Shown here in pieces: positions 22,271 through 33,307 of a DNA stretch of 64,000 bases; the stretch's first letter is position 1, and each line of letters starts with the position of its first letter. This stretch comes from Siphonodentalium dalli. Taxonomy: Eukaryota > Mollusca > Scaphopoda > Gadilida > Siphonodentaliidae. The DNA lies in contig CP136061.1 in NCBI GenBank assembly GCA_032622095.1, positions 230,886,944 through 230,950,943 of the forward strand, written 5' to 3'. A program made the position numbers and the translations under genes. A model generated the notes under the pieces. It had not been told where the DNA came from, did not search any database, and worked only from the letters and a program-made list of their open reading frames with translations.

Positions 22271-22879
22271 GCGATGTGGCGCGGTCTCAGTGTAAGAACA
22301 GTATTATAGGGGTATTCTTATTGGTCGTGCCAATTTCATATCCCCCTGGAAGATATGTTACGTCGGTATTTTAGTTATGGTAAAACCGGGCTCAACCATT
22401 ATCGTCTTCGTAAAAAGTTACCTCTGTTATATCCCGTTGCAGCCCTCTAGCTTGGTCCCCCGTTGTGTGCTATAGAACACAGACAGACATTCGCAAACAT
22501 AGCTACATACATGTAGATGCGTCCCGAATCGAGTAGCAAATATTTACAATTTAGCGTAGTTCAGACGATGTTTTCTATGGAGGGTACGGTCGATTTTCTT
22601 CAGGTTTTCGGAGATGTTAGTAGAATGCTACATTCCTCCCGTTGGCATAGCGCATGGATACTAACTGATCAGTTTCATGCACACGATCAAGTACATTACA
22701 TAATATGTCTTTAATTGCTAATGGAACATTTAGGTGTAACAGCGATTTAAGCCTGGTATACGCAGTGTTAAGTCTGGTCGCACATGGCTAACCCGGGTAT
22801 TATGTTATATTGTATAATCCGAATAACGTGGCGTTTATTAGTATAGTATGACAGACAATCAATTTAGAGTTTAAAATTT
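22271..22879. other. Intergenic, no gene seen
   Basis: No recognisable coding or repeat structure. Confidence 0.25.
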
Positions 22880-23615
22880 AAATTAAAATATCAAACGCCG
22901 TTATAACATCCGCCAGGGAACCCCGAGTCACTACACCAGTTTGGTTGAAATCCGTCCAGGGGGTCGGACAGATTCTACTCTTTTATATACATACTAGCTG
23001 GTGGACCCGACTTAGTCCGGGCTGTTTTCCCCTCTACTTTCCGGCGAAATGCGCGATTTGACATTGAATTGACCATTTGAATGTCAAGGTAAGGTCGGGG
23101 TCACGATTTGACCCGTCCAAAACACTCCCCGGACAAAAGTACCCGACAAAAGTACCCGTCGAAATCCGTCCGGTTTTACCCGATTTGACCTTGAATTGAC
23201 AATTTTTGAAGGTCAAGGTCAGGTCGGGATCACGATTTGACCCGTCCAAAGCATTCCATGGACAAAAGTACACCTAGGTATCAAATTTCGTCGAAATCCG
23301 TCCGTTTTACCAGATTTGACATTGAATTGACCATTTTGAAGGTCAAGGTCAGGTCGGGGTCACGATTTGACCCGACAAACACTCCCCAGACAAAAGTGCT
23401 CCTATGTATCAAATTTCGTCGAAATCCGTCCGTTTTACCCGATTTGACCTTGAACTGACCATTTTGAAGGTCAAGGTCAGGTCGGGGTCACGATTTGACC
23501 CGTCCAAAACATTCCCTAGACAAAAGTAACCCTAGGTATCAAATTTCGTAAAAATCCGTCTGGCAGTTTTCCCGAACATAGCTAACAGACAGACAGACAG
23601 ACAGACAGACAGAAG
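22880..23615. repeat. Tandem repeat ending in a (CAGA)n tail
   Basis: Units of roughly 120-180 bp share GAAATCCGTCCG, GATTTGACCTTGAATTGACC and GGTCAAGGTCAGGTCGGGGTC blocks. There are about four copies between 23040 and 23560. They end in ACAGACAGACAGACAGACAG at about 23586-23612. The leading part (CGCCGTTATA..., 22894) has a diverged relative at about 29474-29570 that also ends near ACAGATAGACAG. The array-plus-microsatellite layout resembles retroposon 3' ends, but the class is not established. Confidence 0.75.
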
Positions 23616-23635
23616 TCCCAAAATATATATTAGAA

Positions 23636-24770
23636 TAGCTACACCGGAGAACATATATTCTTTGCACCTTTAATTGTGAAAATTATGACAAGTGTCATGC
23701 AAAATGAAAATAAGTGTTATAACCATGGATAAATTTCCAACAGCATGGTGCAAATAGAAATTTCAGTACATTATGATTTGACAACAACAATATTGTTCGA
23801 ATATAGCAAATTTAACACTGAATGTATGCATGGATATCCGAATTCGGGCGAAGAAAGATGGCATCACAATGTGTATGCAGCCAAAGACCGACTCAGTCGC
23901 TGATTAGTCGAAAATTTTATCTAATAATTATTTGCTTGACAGCTGTGGAATGGTCCGTTGCTGCGAGTGTGTACGGTGCTTACGCTCATACCAGGAATAC
24001 AGTAATGCTCTAAGTAATCGACTTCTTAACCACAGCAGAATTATGGGTAACTTTTCAGGATTTAGTCGAAAATATGGCTTGTTGCCATTCATCTGAAAGC
24101 TCTCCCCGAGAGCTTTCCGATGAATGGCAACAAGCCATATTTACGACTAAATCCTGAAAAGTTACCCATAATTCTGCTGTGGTTAAGAAGTCGATTACTT
24201 AGAGCATTACTGTATATACCTTAATTAATGTCGTCCAAACACCACATTATGATCTATTTGACAATACACGTGGATTAAATTGAATGGTTCAATTTATCGC
24301 CCTATGGCATGCTAGTACCCGCTGAGCAACCTTGTTTACAACACACCACGCAATGAGCGTTACACACATTCACTAGTGGGAGGAGCTTATGATTGCTATG
24401 AGACAAGGCGTCTGCATCAACAAGTTTAGCATCACTTGTCCTTATGCTACAGGATAACATACATTATGTCCGCATTTAATTGTGAACATCATGACAGGTG
24501 TCACGAAAAATTAAAAATAGTGTTATAATTACGGATGAATTTCCAACACCATTGCGTAAATAAAAATGTCAGTACATTTTGATTTGACAACAAAAAAGTT
24601 GTTTGAATATAGTCAATTTAACACTGAAAGTATGCCCGGATATCAAAATTATGGTGCAGAAATAATTTTCATTGCAGCAAGCGACCGCTCAGTTGGTGAT
24701 TGGTAGAACATATCAGCTAATAGTTATTTGATTGACATAGAAAGATCCACTGCGGTGGGCGCAAGTATAT
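23636..24770 (+). repeat. ~330-bp direct duplication surrounding a MITE
   Basis: 23636-23975 and 24440-24770 are diverged direct copies (shared: TTTAATTGTGAA, GTGTTATAA, AATTTCCAACA, TTTAACACTGAA). The foldback MITE at 24000-24212 lies just after the first copy. Confidence 0.75.
24000..24212. mobile_element. Foldback MITE, TA-flanked, copy 2
   Basis: Same family and same 213-bp length as 1969-2181, with TA at 23998-23999 and 24213-24214. Its arms pair almost perfectly around CTCCCCGAGAG. Both ends read CAGTAATGCTCTAAGTAATC. Confidence 0.85.
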
Positions 24771-25100
24771 GCAGTTCTAATGAGTGAATTATGATTTGTA
24801 TATTATAGATTGTATGTCACATTTATTTTTCATACTTTTTCAGCGAAAAATGCATCTGTGTTAAATTATATGTTGCTGTAGTTAAATAGTGGGTGGAACT
24901 CTGAGTGAATCTATAAATCTTCAAACTGAAGTCTAAAATATATACTACAGCCTGGATATATGATCTAATAACTGATTTAGGTCTTTACTTAACACAATCT
25001 TAGTGGACAGGAATAACAAGCGTTCGTCTCACCTTTTAAGAACACATCAACCATTAAAATATAGTGAGGCATTTGACACACATCTTTGTGATATACTTAC
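24771..25100. other. Intron-like sequence after the PAN-like exon
   Basis: Lies directly 3' of the donor at 25100 on the minus strand. No further exon was recognised. Confidence 0.3.
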
Positions 25101-25469
25101 CATTATGAATTTATCCATTTTGCTGGAAACTCTAACATCGGCACCACAGCTCGAGCTTCTGAAAAGCGTGCATGCTCGCGTGTGAACGTTAAATCTCACG
25201 AGATCACACGCAGAGTTTCTTTCGCCAAGGTTTCCGCATCGCAAAATGTTCGAGACTTTAATTTCGGTGATTTCTTCAACAAGCTCGGTTACCGACTGAG
25301 GGGCGATTATGTCTGGTAAATTATTAGCAGTTGCAACAGCAGTCACACTGACAGCACAGACAATAAGTGAGAAAATTAGAAGTGTATCAACTACAACATG
25401 TAGTAATGTAGTAGTCCTCGCAGTCGTGAATCTAATTTGTATGGTTACTAGACGCCTCATTTTTGCCAC
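25101..25469 (-). CDS. First exon: signal peptide plus PAN/apple-like segment
   Basis: From an ATG at 25469 the frame encodes 123 residues and ends at a donor ATG|GTAAGT (GT at 25100-25099), phase 0. Residues about 22-48 are hydrophobic (LLIFSLIVCAVSVTAVATA), fitting a signal peptide with a long basic N-region. After it, SNILRCGNLGERNSACDLVRF.. and FNVHTRACTLF have the cysteine and aromatic spacing of PAN/apple domains. Such domains mediate protein or carbohydrate contacts in secreted proteins. The rest of the gene should lie at lower coordinates on the minus strand, but no clear next exon was found. Some residues at the N-terminus may belong to a later start (MRRLV). Family call is moderate. 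Confidence 0.55.
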
Positions 25470-26560
25470 GGATATTTTCGTATTTCCTCACCAGCAGACG
25501 TTTTCATTCCAGTAATTCCATCAGACAGAAAGACGACACGACAAAAGATTGTAAGTCGTATGCCGGTGACTAGGATGTGTCGTATCAGTCATGTGTGGAG
25601 CGTGCTTATAGTATCTCATCGGCGTCTTCAGGTTTTTGAAAAATCGACAAGAAGGCGGATCTTTATCAAGGATAATGGAGTTTCAAGTCGCCCACTCGAT
25701 AAAGTTACAATGGTGCAACTATGGCTTAGAACGACCGCCAACGGATGCGGGTGGAAACGACATTTATATAATACAGATACGTAGACACTAGGCCCTGATT
25801 GATCAATAGCTTTGGCTGTTTTGTTACATAAAATATACAGCACACCTAATCTATATAAATTGTCACAGGTAAAACACATTGGCACAGAAGTTTGAATTTT
25901 GTGGCATGGTCTGAAACATGGTATAGTATGTTTTAGTGCGGTTCTACTCTATATGTCAGCACGTTCCTGCATGAGAAGAATATGATGAGTGGAGGTTTGT
26001 TGTACGCTATAGAATGAAGCACAATCAAAATAACAGACATGATCTATTCAGAAACGTTCTACTATTTTCGAAAAAAATTGCTTTCCGGCACTGGTGGATG
26101 GTTCCGGTCTCTTCATTTTCAAGGATTTTGATGTTTGAATGCACTATATGCTCAAAAATATTCCGTTCGTCGATTATACTTCGCACCCCTTCCTTTCCCT
26201 TGGTTACTCATGATTGAAATGAACCAAATTTAACACGTACTGCAAGTCAGCTATGTGCAGCTTGTTTTATGTTAGTAACTGGTGGTCAATCTATGATTGC
26301 CCCATATCACCTTGATTGGTAATCCTATACCGCGCGGCCATGTCTTCCCATCGATATGTCCACCGATAGCTTCGCATTGAGCGTCGCCCGGTATAAACTA
26401 CCTGGACTATATATTAACCCAGCTGGTGAATACGGCTCCTGCTGACCAGCCATTGGCGACACTGTGTTTTGGCTGGTTATTGGAGCTTCGCAGTTCCTTA
26501 CCAGTTGACCTCAGTAGGGCCAGTACTTAAGCTTGGCATACATCTATGTATTAAAGTTCG
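25470..26560. other. Intergenic or promoter region of the PAN-like exon
   Basis: No further coding seen. The upstream part should hold the promoter of the minus-strand exon, but I see no clear TATA element. Confidence 0.3.
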
Positions 26561-26564
26561 CATA

Positions 26565-26680
26565 CCGGACCGCCATGCATGGGTGGACCGGTCCAATGCG
26601 GTCCAATGACGGCGGTCCTGTCCGGTCCGCGGTCTGGTCCTGGACCGCGGAGCGTACCGTTTTTTTTCGGTCCTGTCCGC
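26565..26680. repeat. GGACC/GGTCC-rich palindromic block
   Basis: GC-rich segment with many overlapping GGACCG and CGGTCC motifs, including TCCGCGGTCTGG..CCTGGACCGCGGA, ending at GTCCGCACCCTA. It may be one end of a DNA transposon, but no partner end was found. Confidence 0.4.
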
Positions 26681-27299
26681 ACCCTACTCTTTTTTAATTC
26701 TCTCTTTGATTAAAATTAAATAATTTTGGCTTTGCTACTTGAATGGCTAAGCATGGCACATCTTCCAGTTCATATTGGTTACTATCATTCAGATAATTTA
26801 AAAGAGATGTATTCCCAGTTCAGTCGTACTAACAATCCCTTAACCCTTTGATAGCTGAATATTCACTGACGAGTAGTTACTGGTTACACATTTCTTCATT
26901 TGTAAGAATGTTTATATAATTTATCGTGTGATTATATATAACGGTAATTTTATAAGCGATAATTTCACTATAGTCCAGGCACATTAGGTTCCACTAAGGA
27001 AAAAATCGGGGAAAGCTGATTTTTCAGAGATTAATAAGAATTGGTGAGAAGGAGTGTTAATCTTTTGAAGAGATGGCGGTTTATTTGCAATATAATAATC
27101 ATTGTATATGGTTTATTATCGCTGACAATTCAGGAAATGTAACTACTATTTATACCGCACGGATATGAATTTAAGTTTCTGCATTACATTCAATAATTAA
27201 TCATCACGCCGAAAGCCACTACTATATATACACTGTGTGGCGAAACATTACTTCGTGTGTTGCATACCCGAAATTATTATTTTTGGGCCCGACTATAAA
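26681..27299. other. Intergenic, no gene seen
   Basis: AT-rich; nothing recognised. Confidence 0.25.
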
Positions 27300-27336
27300 C
27301 ACTGTCGGATACCCGTTTAGGTTTGGACGTTTCAAG

Positions 27337-27365
27337 ATGGCGGCGCCCAGTGGACAGGATAAACG
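27337..27365 (+). CDS. Short 5' exon in the left arm (MAAPSGQDK...)
   Basis: The sequence AAGATGGCGGCG provides a Kozak-like ATG. Nine codons plus two bases end at CG|GTAAGT. The same exon, with donor, lies in inverted orientation at 31771-31799. The protein is too short for a family call. Conservation of the ATG and donor in both arms is the evidence. Confidence 0.4.
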
Positions 27366-28190
27366 GTAAGTTAATATATTGTCTTCAAGCATCAATTAAC
27401 GACATCTGTCGGTGATACACCTTTAACAGTTATGTAGGAATTAGTATGTCCAACACCTATGTAACATGCATTTCGCATGACAAGCATGCGAAATGTTGTA
27501 TTTGGCGTGTCAAGTCGTCATAAATTTTCGAAATTGTATCGAGGCGGCGAAATGTTCGCTTTTTCGTAATGTTTTGGCCATGGGCTCATGGATCCGCAAA
27601 TTTATGTATTGTCTTGGACAGATTATGCTACCACACATCTTCGGAATGCGAAACTAGCGATACTTCTATTGTCTAACTCAGAAAAACGACCTTTGAAAAT
27701 ATCAAAATGTTCAGGTTCAGATTCGCAATATTTCCGATAATTTTGTTCAGGTTCAGAAACAATTTTCGTTCAGGTTCGGACAATTTCCGTTCAGGTTCGG
27801 ACGCATCAAAACCTCACCGAGAAGCGAAATGCCTAGCTGCAGTCGCGCTGTTATTGTTGTTTACGAACACGCATTGTTATATCTAAAGATGTCAGCTGAA
27901 ATTTCCAAATATAGGTGGTAATTTATCCGAATGAGTGGGACAAAAGCCACAGTTTAATATTGTTGCCAATCATCTCGAGCAATGTCGACTATATACAGGC
28001 TAGTGGGGAATGAAATTACATTGCCATATTACATACATGAAAACCAATGTCAGAAATGATAAAGATCATATATTATATACCCATGATTGTAATAATAGAA
28101 TATAAAATATATTGGTTTCACGAATGACCAACTCATAATTCCGTTAAAACAAGTAATCCTTCAAATTATTACAACAACTGTTTCACATCG

Positions 28191-30040
28191 GCCGGATTCG
28201 TCATCTCATGTTTAAACCTGGTCTACGTAAACCTTTAGGTTTAAACCGCCGTGTGTCAGCAAAATCCGTGGATTAAACCCGCGACCGCAGGTCTAAGTGA
28301 CGCATTCGTCATCTCTGGTTTAAACCTGGTCCAGCCAGACCAGTGGTTTAGCAGTAGTGTCTCTGTATCGTCGAGATAATTAAACGTACTTTCCTAATGC
28401 GGACCGCCTTGTTTTATTGATTGCGATAATCAATTATTACGACAGCGGTCATATTTTGATTGGAAATTTATAAGCGAGAAGCAGTCACACACACATATAA
28501 AGCGTATGGGGATAACTTTTTGTCAATTTCAATATTGTTTTTGCGTTTTATAAGCTTAAACCGGCAACTAAACCATCTCATTCGGCGGTCCAGCTAAACC
28601 AGCTTTACCGAGGCTTAACTTGATATGACGAATCCGTCTTTTCTCCATCGCAGTTTAGAATTGTCAAACAATCAGTCAAAGGGTGGAGCTGTAAATAATC
28701 TCGAGTGAGGGCATGTCTATATAAGTGGCGACTGCCGACTGGTGTTATCATGTCACAGTTGATTCATTCACACGCGAGCTTTGCTCAGATATGGACATGT
28801 TCATATGATATTTACAACTATCTTGTGGGTTTTTTGTTTGGCATGTGGCAATTACAAATACTGGTGTTTTCTACGAATTCATTTGAAGGGTTCAAAGTTT
28901 TAATTTTGACACCAAAACGATGCTACTGCATGACCATATATGCTATACACATAGTTTGAAATCCTAAACTTATATTGCTACTTGAGTCAAATTTGATAAC
29001 TTATTTTGATGTAGATCATGCAACAAAGCTCTACTCTGGCTACGCCCATAAATTCCCATAATATTCTACGAGTTCAAAACCTGGGAACTTTTTTTATTTT
29101 CTGCATGACAGGACATTTATGACATTGAAAAAAAATCAAAGCATGTATTATATATTTCTTTATTAAAAGCTGTCCCTCTGCATGGTTGCCCACTTCAAAC
29201 AATTCAGATTCCGCTTATGGTGTGAACTCATAAGCAAATTACCTTTACTTGACTGGCCTCTTGGTCCAGGATTGACGCGATTATGGAGACTTTATTCAGC
29301 ACCAGAGGGGCTTTGCGCACATTTTGATCATTTGAACAATTAATTTTTTTTTTAAATTAATTAAATTTAAAACAAACAAATGTTAATTTAAATTTTGTTT
29401 CTTTTTAGATTCAACTCCTTACTCAATCTAACACAATTTTTCTTATTTTTAAATCTAATTTTTTAAAACCTAACGCCGTTATACCACACGAATCACCACA
29501 CCTAATTTAATTGCAATCGTTCCGGGGGTATTGGAGAACAGTTGCGAAAAGACAAACGGACATACAGATAGACAGCTCCTATACCCTTTAATATATATAC
29601 AGATATACATGTAAATACATAAAATTTTGTCTTTGCGGGTAAAGCATCTTGCAGACATTTATCACAAACAAAGTGATGAACAGAGCGTGAAACTCGTGTT
29701 GAGAGACATGCCCTTTGTTAAATTGATCTAAACACAGAATGAGATCGGATTAATAGTCAATGAGCGATACTTGTTTCTCAATGAATAAATCCATTAAGCG
29801 TGCACGCGGTCACGATAATTATGACTTGTCAATAACCATTATATCGGCCTATCTTTTGGTCCGATTGGTAAGAGGGTAGTTTGATTGCATAATCATATCA
29901 CCGAATCGAGTTGTCAATAATTATTGGCTGGCAACTGAACGACAAAAACGCCCCCTTAGACCCGGTTGGGCTGGACCGCCAATGTAGGTTTAAACCAGGT
30001 TTAAACTCGGAGGTTTAAACCGGAGATGACGAATCCGGCC
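28191..30040. mobile_element. DNA element with GCCGGATTCGTCATCTC ends
   Basis: The left end GCCGGATTCGTCATCTC and right end GAGATGACGAATCCGGC are exact inverted copies of each other. Both run into TTTAAACCTGG/GGTTTAAACC blocks. Two more such ends lie inside (GCATTCGTCATCTC at about 28301; ATATGACGAATCCGTC at about 28625-28640), so a smaller relative may be nested within. No transposase is visible. Target duplication is not obvious from the empty-site copy near 31100. Confidence 0.65.
28641..29959. other. Interior of the GCCGGATTCGTC element
   Basis: No recognisable coding. An AT-rich tract at 29340-29470 precedes a diverged relative of the 22880 repeat (CGCCGTTATACC..., to about 29570). Confidence 0.35.
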
Positions 30041-31770
30041 TGAAGGTTTCTCATTCATCTCACCAGAATTCCCAACTTCATCTTTTACCGGACTCAGCCT
30101 CCGGGTCGTAGTTCGACTTTTAATCCGTCCCAAAATTTCCATTTCTATATAAAACGCCCATGACCCATGCATACCAAGAATAAGCGAAACATTATATTCG
30201 CGCTATTAACAATGGAACTATATATACGCGATATTCCGCGGAAGACTGAAAGTAGTTCATTACTGAGATAAGTTCTAAAGAAAACAAATGATCCTGTTTT
30301 ATTACGTATTCAGTTGTTATTTGTATTGATAATTGAGTTTCTGGATGTAATATTTAACCATTGGGTAGGAACTATTCTTTTAGGCGCAAGTAGGAATTTT
30401 CCACCCAAATTTAGTGATGCGTAATTTGCCAACGGAAACAGCTGATATTGTTTGCATTAGTTTCGCTAATTCGGCGTCTAAATTCTTGTTTCGATAGACA
30501 AATACTTGTAGTTTTGCAGAATTACAGTAATATATTCCTGAAATGTCACGGTCGTGAAGATTCGCATATCGCAGGTATTATTCGGGAAACCATATTCTCT
30601 ATGTTCGCATAGTGTTCGCGCTCTGATTAACCCTATTTTGCAGCTTGGAATGTTACATCATCACCAGTGAATACCAGTCTAATCCCAATGGCCATGCATA
30701 CTTAACATGTAACAGGAAGATGTATCGACAGTTGTGGACAGTTATCTGATCATCTACCTGCGGCGACCTTAGTGACCTCGTATGCGGGCTGGGAGTGGAA
30801 CCACCAGTGCGCATACATGTATCTCGCATGCATACAATAAGAAAGTCCGCCCAAATTATTCCGGAGTGCATGGCTAAAACCATGCCACGTGTTCCCCGTT
30901 TACGTGTTTGTTTCTTTTTACGAATAGAAGACAAGAAAAACAATGTCAGAAATGGTAACTCGCTTAAGATCATATATCATATACCCATGACTGTAATTAT
31001 AGAATATAAAATATATTGGTTTCACGAATGACCAACTCATAATCCGTTAAAACAACCAGTCCTTCAAATTATTACAACAACTATATATACGGCTTTTCAC
31101 TGAAGGTTTCTCGTGCTTCTCGCTAAAATTCCCAACTACACCTTTTACCGGACTCGGCCTCCGGGTCGCAGTTCGACTTTTAATCAGTCCCAAAAATTCC
31201 CATTTCTATAAATAAAACGCCCATGGCCCATGTATATCAAGAATAAGCGAAATATTATACACGACGAGCAAGCACGCATAATAACAGCGCGACTGCAGCT
31301 GGGCACTTCGCTTCTCGGTGAGGTTTTGATGCGTCCGAACCTGAACGAAAATTGTCCGAACCTGAACGAAAATTGTTTCTGAAACTGAACAGAATCATCG
31401 GAATTATTGCGAATCTGAACCTGAACATTTTGAAATTTTCAAAGGTCGTTTTTCGGTGTTAGACAATAAAACTATCGCCAGTTTTGCATTCCGAAGATGT
31501 GTGGTAGCATAATCTACCCAAGACAATAGATAAAGTTGCGGATCCATGAGTCCATGGCCAAAAAATTACGAACAAGCGAACATTTCGCCGCCTCGATAAC
31601 ATTTCGAAAATTTATGACGACTTGACACGCCAAATACAACATTTCGCATGCCTGTCATGCGAAAGGCATGTTACATAGGTGTTGAGCATACAAATTCCTA
31701 CATAACTGTTTAAAGGTGTACCACCGAAAAATTTCGTTAATTTATGCTTGAAGACAATATATTAACTTAC

Positions 31771-31799
31771 CGTTTATCCTGTCCACTGGGCGCCGCCAT
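31771..31799 (-). CDS. Short 5' exon in the right arm (inverted copy)
   Basis: The reverse complement is the same 29-nt exon and GTAAGT donor as at 27337-27365. The two exons face each other, so transcripts from both would converge. Confidence 0.4.
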
Positions 31800-31960
31800 C
31801 TTGAAACGTCCAAACCTAAACGGGTATCCGACAGTGATAAACAGAATATCCGAACTTTTAAAGACGTAAATCATTGGCTTTGACTTGCGTTGCAATGGCC
31901 GATAGATATGGCAAGAAACATGAGCAGAATGTTATGGGGGTATGTTTTTGCCCATGTAGA

Positions 31961-32460
31961 AAGCCTTGGGATTAGAGCGGGACAAGCGTTACAAAAAGCT
32001 GATAGAAGATATCCTTATTTCTAATGGTTATCTGCGTCTCAGTAGGGACTTAGAGAAGTGTTATTATTGCATAGCTTTAACTATGTTCTAATAGTAACCC
32101 TTGTGACACAGCGGGACAGACGTTACAGAAGTTTATAGACTTGTTTTTATTTCTCAACGTTATCTGCGTCCCAGTAGTAACCCTTGGGACAGAGCGGGAC
32201 AGACGCTACAGCAGTTTAAGGAATCGTTTTTATTTCTCATCGTTATCTGCGTCCCAGTAGTAACCCTTGGGACAGAGCGGAACAAACGTTACAGCAGCTT
32301 AAGGAATCGATTTTATTTCTAGTGACTATCTGCGTTCCAGTAGAAACCCTTGGGACAGAACGGGACAGACGTTACAGTAGTTTATAGAATCGTTTTTGTT
32401 TCTAGTGATTTTCTGCGTTCCAGTAGAAACCCTTGGGGCAGAGCAGGACAAACATTTTAC
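31961..32460. repeat. 83-bp minisatellite
   Basis: Copies of AACCCTTGGGACAGAGCGGG start at 32096, 32179, 32262, 32345 and 32428, an exact 83-bp period. Each includes GACAGACGTTACAG, TTTTTATTTCT and TCTGCGTYCCAGTAG. A more diverged first unit starts near 31961 with inserted sequence. Confidence 0.9.
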
Positions 32461-33299
32461 ACAAAACTTCTAAACGGCTTGACCATGTACATGTAGGCTG
32501 AATGTTCACATCAGTCAGGTTACTTTCGTTGGCAGTGGCAACACATGTTACAAGTTACATGTACAAGTGGCTGAACCTAGTTATTATTCTTCATATTTTA
32601 CTGAAGATAATTAAAAAGGTTCCATACCTAAGAGTTGGTAATAGCAGACTAAGTCTTGAACTTACAGCATTGAAGAATGTTAAGACCCATGAGTGAGCTA
32701 TCAACCAGTGTCACAGATGCGCACTCTGGTCAAGAAGTGTATGGGAAATTTGATTATAAGCGGAGATGTGCACATTGATCACAAGATCACATCATACAGG
32801 CACTCTGGTCAGCACTGGAAACAGGCACATTTGTGGCCCAGTTTCAGGACGTGCGTGGTGATATTGGTGCTCTCGATCTGCATTCCAGGATATGGGTAAT
32901 CTGTTCACCATATGAGAAGTGTTCAGTCATTGTCAGTCATGCAGGTTCTGTATATGGCTAACTTGACCGACCACTGCTGGAATTTGTATTTGAGTGGCCC
33001 AGTCCCGGGATAAGAATATATTGTCATTGCTAGATATATTTGTATGCCACGCATTTCACAGCTGTTCGAGTATAGTTAATTCTTGAAATTGACCACAATA
33101 TGAATACATAATATTGCTAGACATCAATCGACAAAAGATCATTGGCGACCCAGTGTTGGGATACGTACAATACACCGCCCCAGATGGCACGCAATTGCCT
33201 CCCAGTCCAACGGTACAGGTAAACTAGAGGAGGAGTCATATACCGGTATATGTTATCTGGTCACCACTACAATTTGGCACTTTGACTAATCGGTCCATA
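32461..33299. other. Intergenic, no gene seen
   Basis: Short frames only; nothing recognised. Confidence 0.25.
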
Positions 33300-33307
33300 T
33301 GTGTCGC

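Larger units (their letters stand above)
28060..31265 (+). repeat. Direct repeat, one copy split by an insertion
   Basis: 30945-31265 matches 28060-28180 joined to about 30042-30250. Shared blocks are ATATTGGTTTCACGAATGACC, CTTCAAATTATTACAACAACT, then TGAAGGTTTCTC and GGACTC.GCCTCCGGGTCG. The uninterrupted copy reads TTTTCAC|TGAAGG where the other copy has 1.85 kb inserted, so it serves as an empty-site reference. Confidence 0.8.
27300..31845. mobile_element. 4.5-kb structure with ~575-bp inverted arms that carry an exon
   Basis: Arms 27300-27875 and 31270-31845 are inverted copies with few differences. From the outer edge each has ACTGTCGGATACCCGTTTAG, then a short exon (MAAPSGQDK) with a GTAAGT donor, an intron-like stretch with GCATGCGAAATG palindromes, and a cluster of GTTCAGGTTCGGA repeats. 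The layout resembles a DNA transposon with long terminal inverted repeats, or a local inverted duplication of a gene's 5' end. No transposase was found inside and no target duplication is clear. Confidence 0.6.
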
